The notes: generated from the letters alone by a model not told the origin. DNA of 16,439 bases from Candidatus Altarchaeum sp. CG2_30_32_3053 (GCA_001873845.1 MNZY01000167.1:1-16439), one strand, 5' to 3'. Shown: positions 1-7,350, counted from the stretch's first letter. Numbers and translations are program-made.

Positions 1-1
1 A

Positions 2-1099
2 ATTGGAGATGTATGTGATAATTGTGTAAATATTTATAATCCAGATCAAAAGGATACAGATGGAGATGGAGTTGGAGATGCATGTGATAACTGTCCAAGA
101 GTTTATAATCCCGATCAAAAGGATTCTAATAATAATGGAATTGGAGATGCTTGCGAAGAACCTCCAAAAATATGGAGTGCTAATGCAAATGGAAAAGAAA
201 AGAATGTATTTTATTCTTACCAAAATGTTTATGTTAAAGGGCAAGGACTTCCGTCAAATACAACTGTGGATATTTACATAATATATCCTGCTAATAACAA
301 TTGGAAAAATGGCACACAATTAACAAATTTCTATATGGATGAGAATATTGACAATGCAACGACAGATACAAATGGAAATTTAGTAACAACATTAATATGG
401 CCAAATTTAACTCATTGGAGCAAGCTTCCAGCTCCTACCACATATTTTGACATAGTTGTAGATGTAAATAGAAATGGAAAATATGATAAGGGAATAGATA
501 TTGTTGATAGTTTATCTATGTATGGATTTAGTGTTGACCCTATATGGGCATCTGATGCGAGCGGAAGTGTGAAAGATACATTCTGCACGACTGATATAGT
601 GTATGTAAATGGAACCGGATTGCCTGTAAACAATACAAATATTACTATTTATATCTGTAGAGATTTTAATGCCTGGAACGCCCACAGAATTGGCGGGATG
701 TATAATACCTCAAGTTGGAATTGCAGCATTAAAATAGAAAACGTTTCTATAGATGCAAATGGAAATTTTGTAAATGTTATCACAGCATGGAACAATCCTA
801 CACTTGGAGATTATGATGTTATTGCTGATTTGAATAATGACGGTATTGTGCAAGAAAGGGAAATATATGGTATGGATGATGCAACAGATACAGGATTTAA
901 TGTTGTAAATATCAGTGAAAAAGCGACCGACATCTTTGATGCAGTTGAAATGCTTGAATATTTAAGCGGACAGAAAACTTTAAAAAATTTAACTCATGGA
1001 AATACGCCTGCATATTATCAATTTGTTGGAAACAATAGTGATGATATAACCTTACTTGATGTCTTTGCTTTAATTGACAAAATTGTTACCGGAACCTGA
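2..1099 (+). CDS. Secreted calcium-binding surface protein, 5'-truncated by the window (TSP3 repeats, two tandem beta domains, dockerin-like tail)
   Basis: The frame is open from the left edge, so the N-terminus and any signal peptide lie outside; 365 residues remain. Residues 1-52 are two and a half thrombospondin type 3 repeats with the DTDGDGVGDACDNCP pattern, a known calcium-binding repeat; the DNA repeats with a 69-bp period. Residues about 56-180 and 180-302 are two copies of one domain: each starts with IW-S/A, has a G-x-GLP turn, a T/I-D-x-NGN strand, and ends with an EF-hand-like acidic loop (DVNRNGKYD and DLNNDGIVQE). Residues about 305-365 contain DAVEMLEYLSG and DDITLLDVFALIDKIVTG, two helix-like segments resembling a degenerate dockerin. 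About ten N-x-S/T sequons suggest heavy N-glycosylation, as on archaeal S-layer proteins. There is no C-terminal membrane anchor. It is probably an extracellular adhesin or cell-surface component; the ligand is unknown. The next gene begins 46 bp downstream and is unrelated. Confidence 0.8.
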   Translation: MGDVCDNCVNIYNPDQKDTDGDGVGDACDNCPRVYNPDQKDSNNNGIGDACEEPPKIWSANANGKEKNVFYSYQNVYVKGQGLPSNTTVDIYIIYPANNNWKNGTQLTNFYMDENIDNATTDTNGNLVTTLIWPNLTHWSKLPAPTTYFDIVVDVNRNGKYDKGIDIVDSLSMYGFSVDPIWASDASGSVKDTFCTTDIVYVNGTGLPVNNTNITIYICRDFNAWNAHRIGGMYNTSSWNCSIKIENVSIDANGNFVNVITAWNNPTLGDYDVIADLNNDGIVQEREIYGMDDATDTGFNVVNISEKATDIFDAVEMLEYLSGQKTLKNLTHGNTPAYYQFVGNNSDDITLLDVFALIDKIVTGT

Positions 1100-1145
1100 T
1101 AAAAATGCTCTCCAAGATTAAAACCAGAATTTTATAATTTGAAAA

Positions 1146-2933
1146 ATGAAACTTTGGAGCATATCAACAACGGTTAGAAATCCCGAAAGGATTAGAAACT
1201 TTCTGAAAGTGCTGAAACTTTTGGAAGGACAACCTTTCAATTCCGACAACCAAGAGAAGTATCAAATTCTATTGATACAGTATAAATTTTATTTCCCGAC
1301 AAACATTCCAACAAAATTTCAGAAGTATTACGACAACCCCGAACTACCGATACCTTATAAAGTTGCGGAAGAAATATTTTACCATCAGCAATACCAAGAC
1401 CCAGCAATGCGTGGGAGACAATCTGTAAATCCAATAAATAAACTGGGTTTTTCCATTGCACGAGAAAGAGCGGGAAAAATTATAATTATAGAACTGGGAA
1501 ATCGTTTTATTGCTGGCGATTACGACATCGGCTACATTTTTTTTAAATCACTTTTAAAACTTCAATTTCCGAATCCTTGGAGTAATGATTTTTCTGCAAA
1601 ATATGGCTTTGATGTTCAGCCATTGGTTGCAGCAATGCATCTCATAAACAAAGTCAATAAAAAAAGCGACAAAAAGGGATTAACCCAAACTGAATTTTCT
1701 TTGTTTGTTCCTTCACTCATCAATTACAAACTTATTGACGAGTATGCTTCAAAAGTTTTTGAATACCGAGAAGCAAAAAACAAAGACAAATTTGTAATTG
1801 ATTTTGCAAAAGAATTTTATCAGACAAAAAATCCTACTGAAAAGCAAATACATAATTTTTATGAGTATGGAGATAACATAATGCGGTATTTCCGTTTGAC
1901 AAAATATTTCAGAGTTGCAACAGATAAGTTTGGCGGGGACTGGAGAATAGATTTAGAACCAACACGAAAAACCGAAATAGACCAACTTCTGAAAAAGTTT
2001 TCTGGAAAATCCTTACACTTTGACACTATAGAAGATTACCTAAAATATATTTCCGACATTTCTTTACCTACACTTCCCTCTGAAAATATTGATAACCTAA
2101 AAGAAATTGCCGAATCACTTGTAGAAACTATTATTCAATTTGCAAAAGAAAATACTTTATCCTTTTCAGCGAAGGAACAAAATATTTTAGAAACAAATTT
2201 TAGCAAATTCTCAAAAGAAAAATTAGACAATTTTATTTCGGAATTACGAGCATTAAATCTTGAACTGAAAGAAAGGCAAACTAAAATTTCATTGATAAAT
2301 GATGTAGATAAAATTCAAAGCATCATTAATAATTTAAAGAATCTCAAAATCATTAGAACGTTTGCACCCGAACAATTTGAAAAAATTATTACAGAAGCAT
2401 TGAAAATTATTAATGATGAAATTAAAATTAAACCGAACTATCCAGTTGATGATAGCGGAGAACCAATAAGCCACGCATCGGGAAGTCAAGCAGACATAGA
2501 ATGTTATTATAAATCCTACAATGCAATTTGTGAGGTAACTCTTGACACTTCAAATTTCCAATGGGTGCGGGAAAGCCAGCCCGTAATGCGACACTTACGG
2601 GACTTTGAAACAAAATTTTCGGACACAAAAAATTATTGCTTATTTATTTCTCCAAAAATTCACATTGATACTCTTTACCACTTTTGGACTTCCATTAAAC
2701 ACGGTTACAATGGTTCACCGCAGCAAATAATTCCATTGACAACGGAACAATTTGCAATCCTTTTGGAAACACTTTTAACACTCATTCAAAAAGGCAAAAG
2801 ATTTTCACATACTGAAATAGAAAAACTTTACAAGAAAATTATTTTAAAGACAAACGAAGTTAGCGGACATTCCGAATGGTTTTCCGTTATTCCGCAAATT
2901 ATTGATGAATGGAAAATAAAAGTTGTAGCATAA
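1146..2933 (+). CDS. AlwI-family type IIS restriction endonuclease
   Basis: This 595-aa protein opens with MKLWSISTTVRNPERIRNFL, the N-terminal signature I associate with the AlwI endonuclease family (AlwI itself recognises GGATC and cuts outside the site). The C-terminal third holds the nuclease core: D450 (in QADIECYY), E463 (in ICEVTL), E476 and H483 (in PVMRHL), with E412 upstream. The spacings D-13-E-13-E-7-H match the active-site residues I recall for the related nicking enzyme N.BspD6I (E418, D456, E469, E482, H489), so the enzyme looks catalytically intact. Its length also matches that enzyme (about 600 aa). The stop codon overlaps the next start as TAATG, so endonuclease and methyltransferases are probably translated as one operon. 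The recognition site cannot be read from sequence; a five-base asymmetric site such as GGATC is inferred. Surrounding host genes are unrelated, which suggests acquisition by transfer. Confidence 0.88.
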   Translation: MKLWSISTTVRNPERIRNFLKVLKLLEGQPFNSDNQEKYQILLIQYKFYFPTNIPTKFQKYYDNPELPIPYKVAEEIFYHQQYQDPAMRGRQSVNPINKLGFSIARERAGKIIIIELGNRFIAGDYDIGYIFFKSLLKLQFPNPWSNDFSAKYGFDVQPLVAAMHLINKVNKKSDKKGLTQTEFSLFVPSLINYKLIDEYASKVFEYREAKNKDKFVIDFAKEFYQTKNPTEKQIHNFYEYGDNIMRYFRLTKYFRVATDKFGGDWRIDLEPTRKTEIDQLLKKFSGKSLHFDTIEDYLKYISDISLPTLPSENIDNLKEIAESLVETIIQFAKENTLSFSAKEQNILETNFSKFSKEKLDNFISELRALNLELKERQTKISLINDVDKIQSIINNLKNLKIIRTFAPEQFEKIITEALKIINDEIKIKPNYPVDDSGEPISHASGSQADIECYYKSYNAICEVTLDTSNFQWVRESQPVMRHLRDFETKFSDTKNYCLFISPKIHIDTLYHFWTSIKHGYNGSPQQIIPLTTEQFAILLETLLTLIQKGKRFSHTEIEKLYKKIILKTNEVSGHSEWFSVIPQIIDEWKIKVVA

Positions 2934-3733
2934 TGGAAACAAACAAAATTTATAAAGGAGATTGCATTTCAATAATGAAAAATGAAATTGAGCAAAACTC
3001 AATTCCATTAATTTTTGCCGATCCGCCTTATAATCTTTCTGGAAAATCTTTGGACTTAGCAAACAATACCACTGGCGGAGCATATTACAAAGTCAATGAA
3101 GAATGGGACACTTTCAGTTATGACGACTATCTTGATTTTACTGAAAAATGGATTTCTGCTTGTAAATCCGTTTTACTTCCCAATGGCAGTTTGTATATTT
3201 CTTGCACACAGCACAACATTGCAGAACTGATTTTTATTTCAAAAAAATTAGGACTGAAATTAAATAACATCATTACTTGGTATAAAGTAAATGCAATGCC
3301 GAACATTACAAAAAGAACTTTCACCCATTCCACAGAATTTATTTGCTGGTTTGTAAAAGGGAAAAACTGGATTTTTAATTATGATGCAATAAAACAGTTT
3401 AATCCTAATAAAACGAAAGATGGAAGCAATAAGCAGATGAGAGATTTTTTGGACTTCATTAAAATACCTATTGTGCAAGGGAAAGAAAGAATGAGAGGAG
3501 AAAACGGCAGAGCATTACACCCGACACAAAAGCCCGAAAAACTTTTGGAGTTAATAATTTTGGCATCATCAAATAAAAATGATATTGTGCTTGACCCGTT
3601 TTTCGGAACTGGAACGACTGGATATGTAGCACAGAAACTAAAAAGAAAATGGATTGGCATTGAGAAAAACGCTGATTATACAGAACTATCAAAGCAGAGA
3701 TTAACCACTAAAGAAGAAATCAAAAATGTCTAA
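2933..3733 (+). CDS. Beta-class DNA adenine-N6 methyltransferase, first of a pair (type IIS R-M)
   Basis: This 266-aa methyltransferase protects host DNA from the upstream endonuclease. The catalytic motif ADPPYNLSG (residues 29-37) comes first and the AdoMet-binding motif DPFFGTGTTG lies near the C-terminus, the motif order of beta-class enzymes; DPPY favours N6-adenine over cytosine. HPTQKP before the AdoMet motif is typical of the class. I chose the ATG at 2933, which overlaps the endonuclease stop as TAATG; an in-frame ATG at 2909 would add eight unrelated residues and a longer overlap. The 3' end overlaps the next methyltransferase by 8 bp. An asymmetric site needs each strand methylated, and two separate enzymes fit that need. 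Which strand this one modifies cannot be told. Confidence 0.9.
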   Translation: METNKIYKGDCISIMKNEIEQNSIPLIFADPPYNLSGKSLDLANNTTGGAYYKVNEEWDTFSYDDYLDFTEKWISACKSVLLPNGSLYISCTQHNIAELIFISKKLGLKLNNIITWYKVNAMPNITKRTFTHSTEFICWFVKGKNWIFNYDAIKQFNPNKTKDGSNKQMRDFLDFIKIPIVQGKERMRGENGRALHPTQKPEKLLELIILASSNKNDIVLDPFFGTGTTGYVAQKLKRKWIGIEKNADYTELSKQRLTTKEEIKNV

Positions 3734-4559
3734 AATAGAATTACAGCAAGGGAACTGCATAAAATTATTGCAGACATTAAAACCAAACAGCATTGATTTA
3801 ATCTTTGCCGACCCGCCCTATAATCTTTCGGGAGAAGGATATTTAACAACACAAAACGGGAAGGTTGCAAAATTGCATAAAGGAAATTGGGATGTGATAA
3901 TTGACATTCACAAATTCAATGAAGAATGGATTAAAGAATGTATTCGTGTGCTATCCGATAACGGAACACTTTGGATTAGCGGAACATTACACAATCATCC
4001 GTCAGTCGGAGTAATTTTAAAAAAATTAGGGCTTTGGATTATCAATGATGTAATTTGGTTTAAAAGAAATGCAACGCCTCTTTTATCTACCAACCGACTT
4101 GCACCATCCACCGAATTAATTTGGGCAGCGAGCAAAACCAAAAAATATTTTTTCAATTACGATTTAGCAAAGCAAATCAATGGTGGCAAGCAAATGAAAA
4201 ATCTTTGGGAAATAAATGCAGAACGGCATAAAACAATTCACCCAACCGAAAAACCCGAAACACTTTTACAAAGAATTATCTTGATTGCAAGTAAAGAAGG
4301 ACAAACAATTTTAGACCCGTTTATGGGAAGCGGGACAACTGGAGTAGTGGCAAAACGACTGAAAAGAAATTTTATCGGAATTGAAATTGACGAAAAATAT
4401 TTTGAAATTGCAAAAGCGAGAATAGGAATAGAACAACCGACAAAAAATTTAGCAAACTATTTAGAGAACGGTAAAAACGGACACGAACAAACTAAAATGG
4501 TAATGGAAAAAAAAGTAAAGTATAAAACTAAAGCGGAAATGAAAAAACTGATGAAGTAA
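3726..4559 (+). CDS. Beta-class DNA adenine-N6 methyltransferase, second of a pair (type IIS R-M)
   Basis: This 277-aa protein is a paralogue of the preceding methyltransferase: both share FADPPYNLSG near residue 30, the HPT-x-KPE segment, DPF-x-G-S/T-GTTG, and a KLKR/RLKR-x-x-IGIE ending. The most likely history is tandem duplication followed by specialisation on opposite strands of an asymmetric site. The start ATG sits inside the last codons of the upstream gene (8-bp overlap), which implies translational coupling. The C-terminus after about residue 240 is a lysine-rich tail absent from the first enzyme and probably not catalytic. Both methyltransferases look intact, so the genome is expected to carry methylated adenines at the system's recognition site. 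Confidence 0.9.
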   Translation: MSKIELQQGNCIKLLQTLKPNSIDLIFADPPYNLSGEGYLTTQNGKVAKLHKGNWDVIIDIHKFNEEWIKECIRVLSDNGTLWISGTLHNHPSVGVILKKLGLWIINDVIWFKRNATPLLSTNRLAPSTELIWAASKTKKYFFNYDLAKQINGGKQMKNLWEINAERHKTIHPTEKPETLLQRIILIASKEGQTILDPFMGSGTTGVVAKRLKRNFIGIEIDEKYFEIAKARIGIEQPTKNLANYLENGKNGHEQTKMVMEKKVKYKTKAEMKKLMK

Positions 4560-4610
4560 TTACACAAGCCAATCAAAAATGTTATTCAGTTCACTTGAAA
4601 TAAAAAATTT

Positions 4611-4704
4611 ACCCCGTTGGATAATTAGCAGATTTTGATTTGATACCATGCACATAAATTCTTTTATGCGGTGCATTCTTATGTTCGGGGATATCCAACG
4701 GGGT
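4611..4704. repeat. Long inverted repeat with nested inner hairpin (MITE- or REP-like)
   Basis: A perfect 13-bp inverted repeat (ACCCCGTTGGATA at 4611-4623, TATCCAACGGGGT at 4692-4704) encloses a second stem: ATGCA at 4648-4652 pairs with TGCAT at 4672-4676, and CATAAA at 4653-4658 pairs with TTTATG at 4663-4668, with a CGG bulge. The GC-rich ends stand out in an AT-rich gap. It lies 51 bp after the second methyltransferase and could terminate the R-M operon, but a nested 94-bp cruciform is larger than a terminator needs to be. A dispersed REP-like or MITE-like element is an alternative. No clear target-site duplication is visible. Confidence 0.6.
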
Positions 4705-4808
4705 TAAAAAAAATTCTGTTGAATTTAAAAAGTTTACTTATTTTTGCAGTGAAAACGTTGAATAAAACACTAATACGTTAGCATTTATTTATGAAGACCC
4801 TTTTACAA

Positions 4809-4882
4809 TTCTATCGCAGCTGTGAGAGAATTGAAATATTTAAATTTCTATCACAACTGTGAGATATTTTGAATAAATTTGA
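4809..4882 (+). repeat. Two 37-bp tandem repeats with imperfect palindrome upstream of the YhcG fragment
   Basis: Two copies start at 4809 and 4846 with TTCTATC-G/A-CA-G/A-CTGTGAGA, then diverge while keeping a TTGAA(A)T element. Each core is an imperfect palindrome centred on CAGCTG or CAACTG (TATCRCA/TGTGAGA). The second copy runs to within a few bases of the YhcG start codon, so the pair could be an operator or autoregulatory site. They are too few and directly abutting, so they are not a CRISPR array. Confidence 0.5.
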
Positions 4883-4884
4883 GC

Positions 4885-5364
4885 ATGAATAAATTATCAG
4901 CATATAACAGTTTTTTTACTGAAGTAATCAACACGATTAATTCGGCAAGATATCAAGCATTCAAGTCTTTGAATAAGTTTCACATTGGTCAAAATTTTGA
5001 AATTGGCAGAATAATCGTAGAAAATCAGGATAAGAATAAGTGGGGACAATCTATTGTTGACACTTTGTCTAAAGACATTAATAAACAAATAGATGGGGTC
5101 AAAGGCTATTCTTCTCAGAATTTATGGAGAATGAGACAGTTTTACCTGGAATATAAAAATGAGCCCGACCTTTTAGATATGGCAATGAAAATTCCATGGG
5201 GTCAGAACATGCTGATTATTCAACAATTGAAAGACAATAAAGAACGAAAGTATTATTTGCAAGCAACTGACCAATTAGGATGGAGCCGAGCAGTTTTGCT
5301 TAATCAGATTAAAGCAAATGCTTATCAGCATCAATTGAGAAACAAGAAAAAATCATTTAAATAG
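4885..5364 (+). pseudogene. YhcG/DUF1016 nuclease, N-terminal domain only (truncated)
   Basis: The 159-aa product matches from memory the DUF1016/YhcG N-terminal winged-helix domain: an N-terminal helix with INSARYQAFKSLN, a GRIIVE-x-Q segment, WGQ-x-IVDTLSKDI, GYSSQNLWRMRQFYLEY, IPWGQNMLII and GWSRAVLLNQI. Full-length members are roughly 340-350 aa with a C-terminal PD-(D/E)xK nuclease domain. Here the frame stops at KKKSFK, just before that domain, and the following DNA is an argS remnant, so the nuclease half is missing and has not simply been frameshifted. I prefer the ATG at 4885 to the TTG at 4879. The family is common in R-M and defence neighbourhoods, which fits this position. The fragment may still bind DNA but cannot cut as the full protein would. 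Confidence 0.78.
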
Positions 5365-5565
5365 ACCCGCAAAAGCAGATAAATTTTAAATTAGAGGATG
5401 CGTTAAATTTTGAAGGTGGAGACGGCATGCTACATTCAATACGCTTATGTAAGGATATGCAGAATAATTGAAAAGAGCAATATAAGTGAGGAAGAAATAA
5501 GGAAATTTAATGTCTCATATCAGAATGTTGATGAGATAGAGTTAAATTTGACAAAAAACTTATAG
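5361..5565 (+). pseudogene. argS: Arginyl-tRNA synthetase fragment with frameshift (argS remnant)
   Basis: Two frames together read as the region joining the catalytic and anticodon-binding domains of ArgRS. Frame one (5361-5417) gives IDPQKQINFKLEDALNFEG. A one-base insertion around 5417-5421 shifts the frame, after which ETACYIQYAYVRICRIIEK reads on from 5422, matching the family pattern ALNFEGDTAPYIQYA-R-CSI(L). It continues to a stop at 5563-5565, about 130 residues short of a normal C-terminus; the N-terminal synthetase core is absent too. It abuts the truncated yhcG within a few bases. No intact argS is in the window, so a functional copy must exist elsewhere. This is a dead rearrangement scar; I am confident in the family because the -FEG-x-T-x-x-YIQYA- signature is distinctive. 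Confidence 0.75.
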
Positions 5566-5606
5566 TAAATTTGCTAACTTTTTGTATAGTTATCAAATTT
5601 ACGAGT
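5565..5606. repeat. Dispersed hairpin repeat, copy 1
   Basis: GTAAATTTGCTAAC (5565-5578) and GTTATCAAATTTAC (5589-5602) form a 14-bp inverted repeat with one mismatch and a 10-nt loop. Positions 5566-5606 are almost identical to 11464-11504, differing only in four loop bases (TATA here, CACC there). The same 41-bp unit therefore occurs twice in the window, about 5.9 kb apart, in both cases beside gene debris. It is probably a mobile-element end or a genome-wide repeat. Confidence 0.7.
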
Positions 5607-5645
5607 ATAGTCATTTTACTGCAAAAAGTCAGTAAAATGACTATA
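5606..5645. terminator. Perfect 16-bp inverted repeat just after the prenyltransferase stop codon
   Basis: TATAGTCATTTTACTG (5606-5621) and its exact complement (5630-5645) flank the loop CAAAAAGT. The structure ends one base from the stop codon of the minus-strand prenyltransferase gene and faces the argS scrap from the other side. It could act as a bidirectional terminator or mRNA 3'-end hairpin. Archaeal terminators normally rely on U-tracts and not hairpins, so a palindromic insertion is the main alternative. Confidence 0.45.
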
Positions 5646-5646
5646 A

Positions 5647-6525
5647 TTAAAAATACAATCCCAAAACCAAGAATACCAAAAAGCAAACCCCAACGATTCC
5701 ATTCGTTGTCCAAAATGCCTTTTGTATTGCTGCTTCTGAAACATCTGACCGGCAAATTTTGTGCTCATAAATTAAAAGTGATGCAATTATTATAATACCT
5801 AAACAAAAAAAAACAGGTGAGGAAAATAAGGGATAAGCAATTAAAAGGAACAATAACAGTATTCCTGCACCAGTAAGATGAAACAGCAAACTTATTCTTA
5901 ATGATTTATTTATTCCAAATTTTGCCGGAATTGAGTGTAAATTTTGCATTCTGTCAAACCAGACATCCTGAATTGCATAAATTATGTCAAAGCCAGCAAC
6001 CCAAAACATAACAAAAAAACAAAGTATTAGCGGATAGACAAAATTTTCAAAATTTCCTGTAATTGCCACATACCCTCCACCTACCCCTATTCCCAAAGTT
6101 AATCCCAAAAACAAATGCGAAAGATAAGTATGTCTTTTAAGATAGGTATAAATAATGAACATGAGCAAAGGAATTGGAGCAAGAATAAAGCAGAGAAAAT
6201 TTAAAAAATAAGCAGAGGCAAAGAAGAATATGCCTGAAACAATTACAAAAGAGTGTGCCTCCTCTGTCTTTATTATTCCCGAAGGAATGTGCCTGTCTGC
6301 TGTTCTTAAATTTAATGCATCAATATTTGCATCAATAATACGGTTCATCGCTATTGCTGTGCTTCTTGCCGAGACTGCCGCAATTGTAATCAGGAAAAAT
6401 TTTAACGCATCAAAATCAAAATTTTCAGCCCGCATTGCAATAAGCATTCCTGCATAAATGAAAGGCAAAGCAAAAATGCTGTGTTCAAATTTTACGAAAT
6501 TTATGAAGTCCTTTATTGTAGCCAT
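5647..6525 (-). CDS. ubiA: UbiA-family prenyltransferase, MqnP-like
   Basis: This 292-aa multi-spanning membrane protein attaches a polyprenyl chain to an aromatic acceptor in lipoquinone synthesis. It carries both Mg-pyrophosphate motifs of UbiA enzymes: N61-RII-D65-ANI-D69 and D180-IIYAIQ-D187-VWF-D191. VKFEHSIFALPF at the start, the SARS-x-AMNR run, SHLFLGLTLGIG and LHSIPAKFG fit 4-hydroxybenzoate-type enzymes and, from memory, the MqnP branch used in the futalosine menaquinone pathway. The archaeal tetraether-lipid UbiA branches (DGGGP synthase) look different. About eight or nine hydrophobic helices are visible. It is divergent from the UbiE-type methyltransferase, with a 72-bp shared promoter gap, which supports a common quinone pathway. 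The product (menaquinone or another prenyl quinone) is inferred. Confidence 0.88.
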   Translation of the reverse strand: MATIKDFINFVKFEHSIFALPFIYAGMLIAMRAENFDFDALKFFLITIAAVSARSTAIAMNRIIDANIDALNLRTADRHIPSGIIKTEEAHSFVIVSGIFFFASAYFLNFLCFILAPIPLLMFIIYTYLKRHTYLSHLFLGLTLGIGVGGGYVAITGNFENFVYPLILCFFVMFWVAGFDIIYAIQDVWFDRMQNLHSIPAKFGINKSLRISLLFHLTGAGILLLFLLIAYPLFSSPVFFCLGIIIIASLLIYEHKICRSDVSEAAIQKAFWTTNGIVGVCFLVFLVLGLYF

Positions 6526-6597
6526 AATATAAATTAAATTTAAACGAATATAATTACTAATTTAAAAAATTGCTGATACTGGTAGAAACCAAAAACA
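6526..6597. promoter_or_regulatory. Shared divergent promoter region of the quinone genes
   Basis: These 72 bp separate the two divergent start codons. TTTAAAAA at 6561-6568 lies 30-37 bp before the methyltransferase ATG, a plausible archaeal TATA box for an almost leaderless mRNA. On the other strand, an A/T block around 6547-6558 lies about 22-33 bp before the prenyltransferase ATG. Neither gene has a Shine-Dalgarno sequence. Co-regulation is likely but not shown. Confidence 0.35.
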
Positions 6598-7281
6598 ATG
6601 GATGCTCTTAAAATTGAATCTGAGGAGTGGAAAAATCTGGAAAATGTTCTGGAAGAAATGATACCTTGTTATGATGATATAAATTCAAGAATGACTTTCG
6701 GAATGGACAAAAAATGGAGAAAAATTTTGGCATACGAGAGCAACAACAAGAATATTGTGGTTGAAATCGGTTCAGGTCCTGGAACACTGGCAATGTTACT
6801 TAAAGCCAAAAAAATTTTTTGCGTTGATCCGAGTGAAAAAATGCACAAAATTGCAATGGAAAGGATTAAGCAGGCAAAAATTTCTTTGGAGAAATTTGAA
6901 TTTATAACCTCCCCTGCTGAAAAAATTCCAATTGATGACAATGTTGCGGATTTTGTGTGCTCTGCGTTTGCATTCAGGGATTTTTATGATAAAAAGAAGG
7001 CATTAACGGAAATTTACAGAATACTGAAAAATGATGGAAAATTTATGATTTTGGATATTGCAAAACACAACAACATTTACGGAACACTAATCTATAATTA
7101 CATAAAACACATTGCCCCGATAATTACAGGTTCTGATGCCCCGAAAATGTTGGCAAAGACATACAACGCCTTCGGAACGCTTGAATACTATGCAGACATT
7201 ATGAAGGAAATAGGATTTAGAAGCGTAAAGATAAAATTTTTAAATTTCAGAACAATATTTATATTAAGTGCTGAAAAGTAA
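6598..7281 (+). CDS. ubiE: UbiE/MenG-type quinone C-methyltransferase
   Basis: This 227-aa class I SAM-dependent methyltransferase probably adds the ring methyl group to a demethylquinone. YDDINSRMTFGMDKKWRK (residues 25-42) corresponds to the UbiE/COQ5 motif YD-x-x-N-x-x-x-SFG-x-D-x-x-WR. The AdoMet-binding motif I is VVEIGSGPG (54-62), the acidic end of strand 2 is VDPS, and CSAFAFRDFYDKKKALTEIYRILK (in part) is the UbiE version of motif II-III, where FR-N/D-F is diagnostic. Length is slightly below bacterial UbiE (about 235-250). It is soluble, with no membrane segment. Pairing with the divergent prenyltransferase suggests the two catalyse late steps of the same lipoquinone pathway. Methylation of another isoprenoid quinone or a phenazine-like carrier cannot be excluded. 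Confidence 0.85.
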   Translation: MDALKIESEEWKNLENVLEEMIPCYDDINSRMTFGMDKKWRKILAYESNNKNIVVEIGSGPGTLAMLLKAKKIFCVDPSEKMHKIAMERIKQAKISLEKFEFITSPAEKIPIDDNVADFVCSAFAFRDFYDKKKALTEIYRILKNDGKFMILDIAKHNNIYGTLIYNYIKHIAPIITGSDAPKMLAKTYNAFGTLEYYADIMKEIGFRSVKIKFLNFRTIFILSAEK

Positions 7282-7350
7282 ATTTATTTAATTTATTTAA
7301 TTGTGTGCATAATTATTGGACATAATTAAACATATTTAATAAAAATATAA

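Noticed and set aside
60..281. Separate 73-codon gene at the left edge
   Set aside because: It is an out-of-frame shadow of the TSP3 repeats, whose frame is open from position 2.
2909..2932. Earlier ATG for the first methyltransferase
   Set aside because: It would add eight residues unlike the family start and deepen the overlap; the TAATG junction at 2931-2935 is more natural.
4809..4882. Possible CRISPR repeats (two related 37-bp units ending near TTGAAAT)
   Set aside because: Only two copies, directly abutting without spacers, diverged in their second half, and no cas genes nearby.
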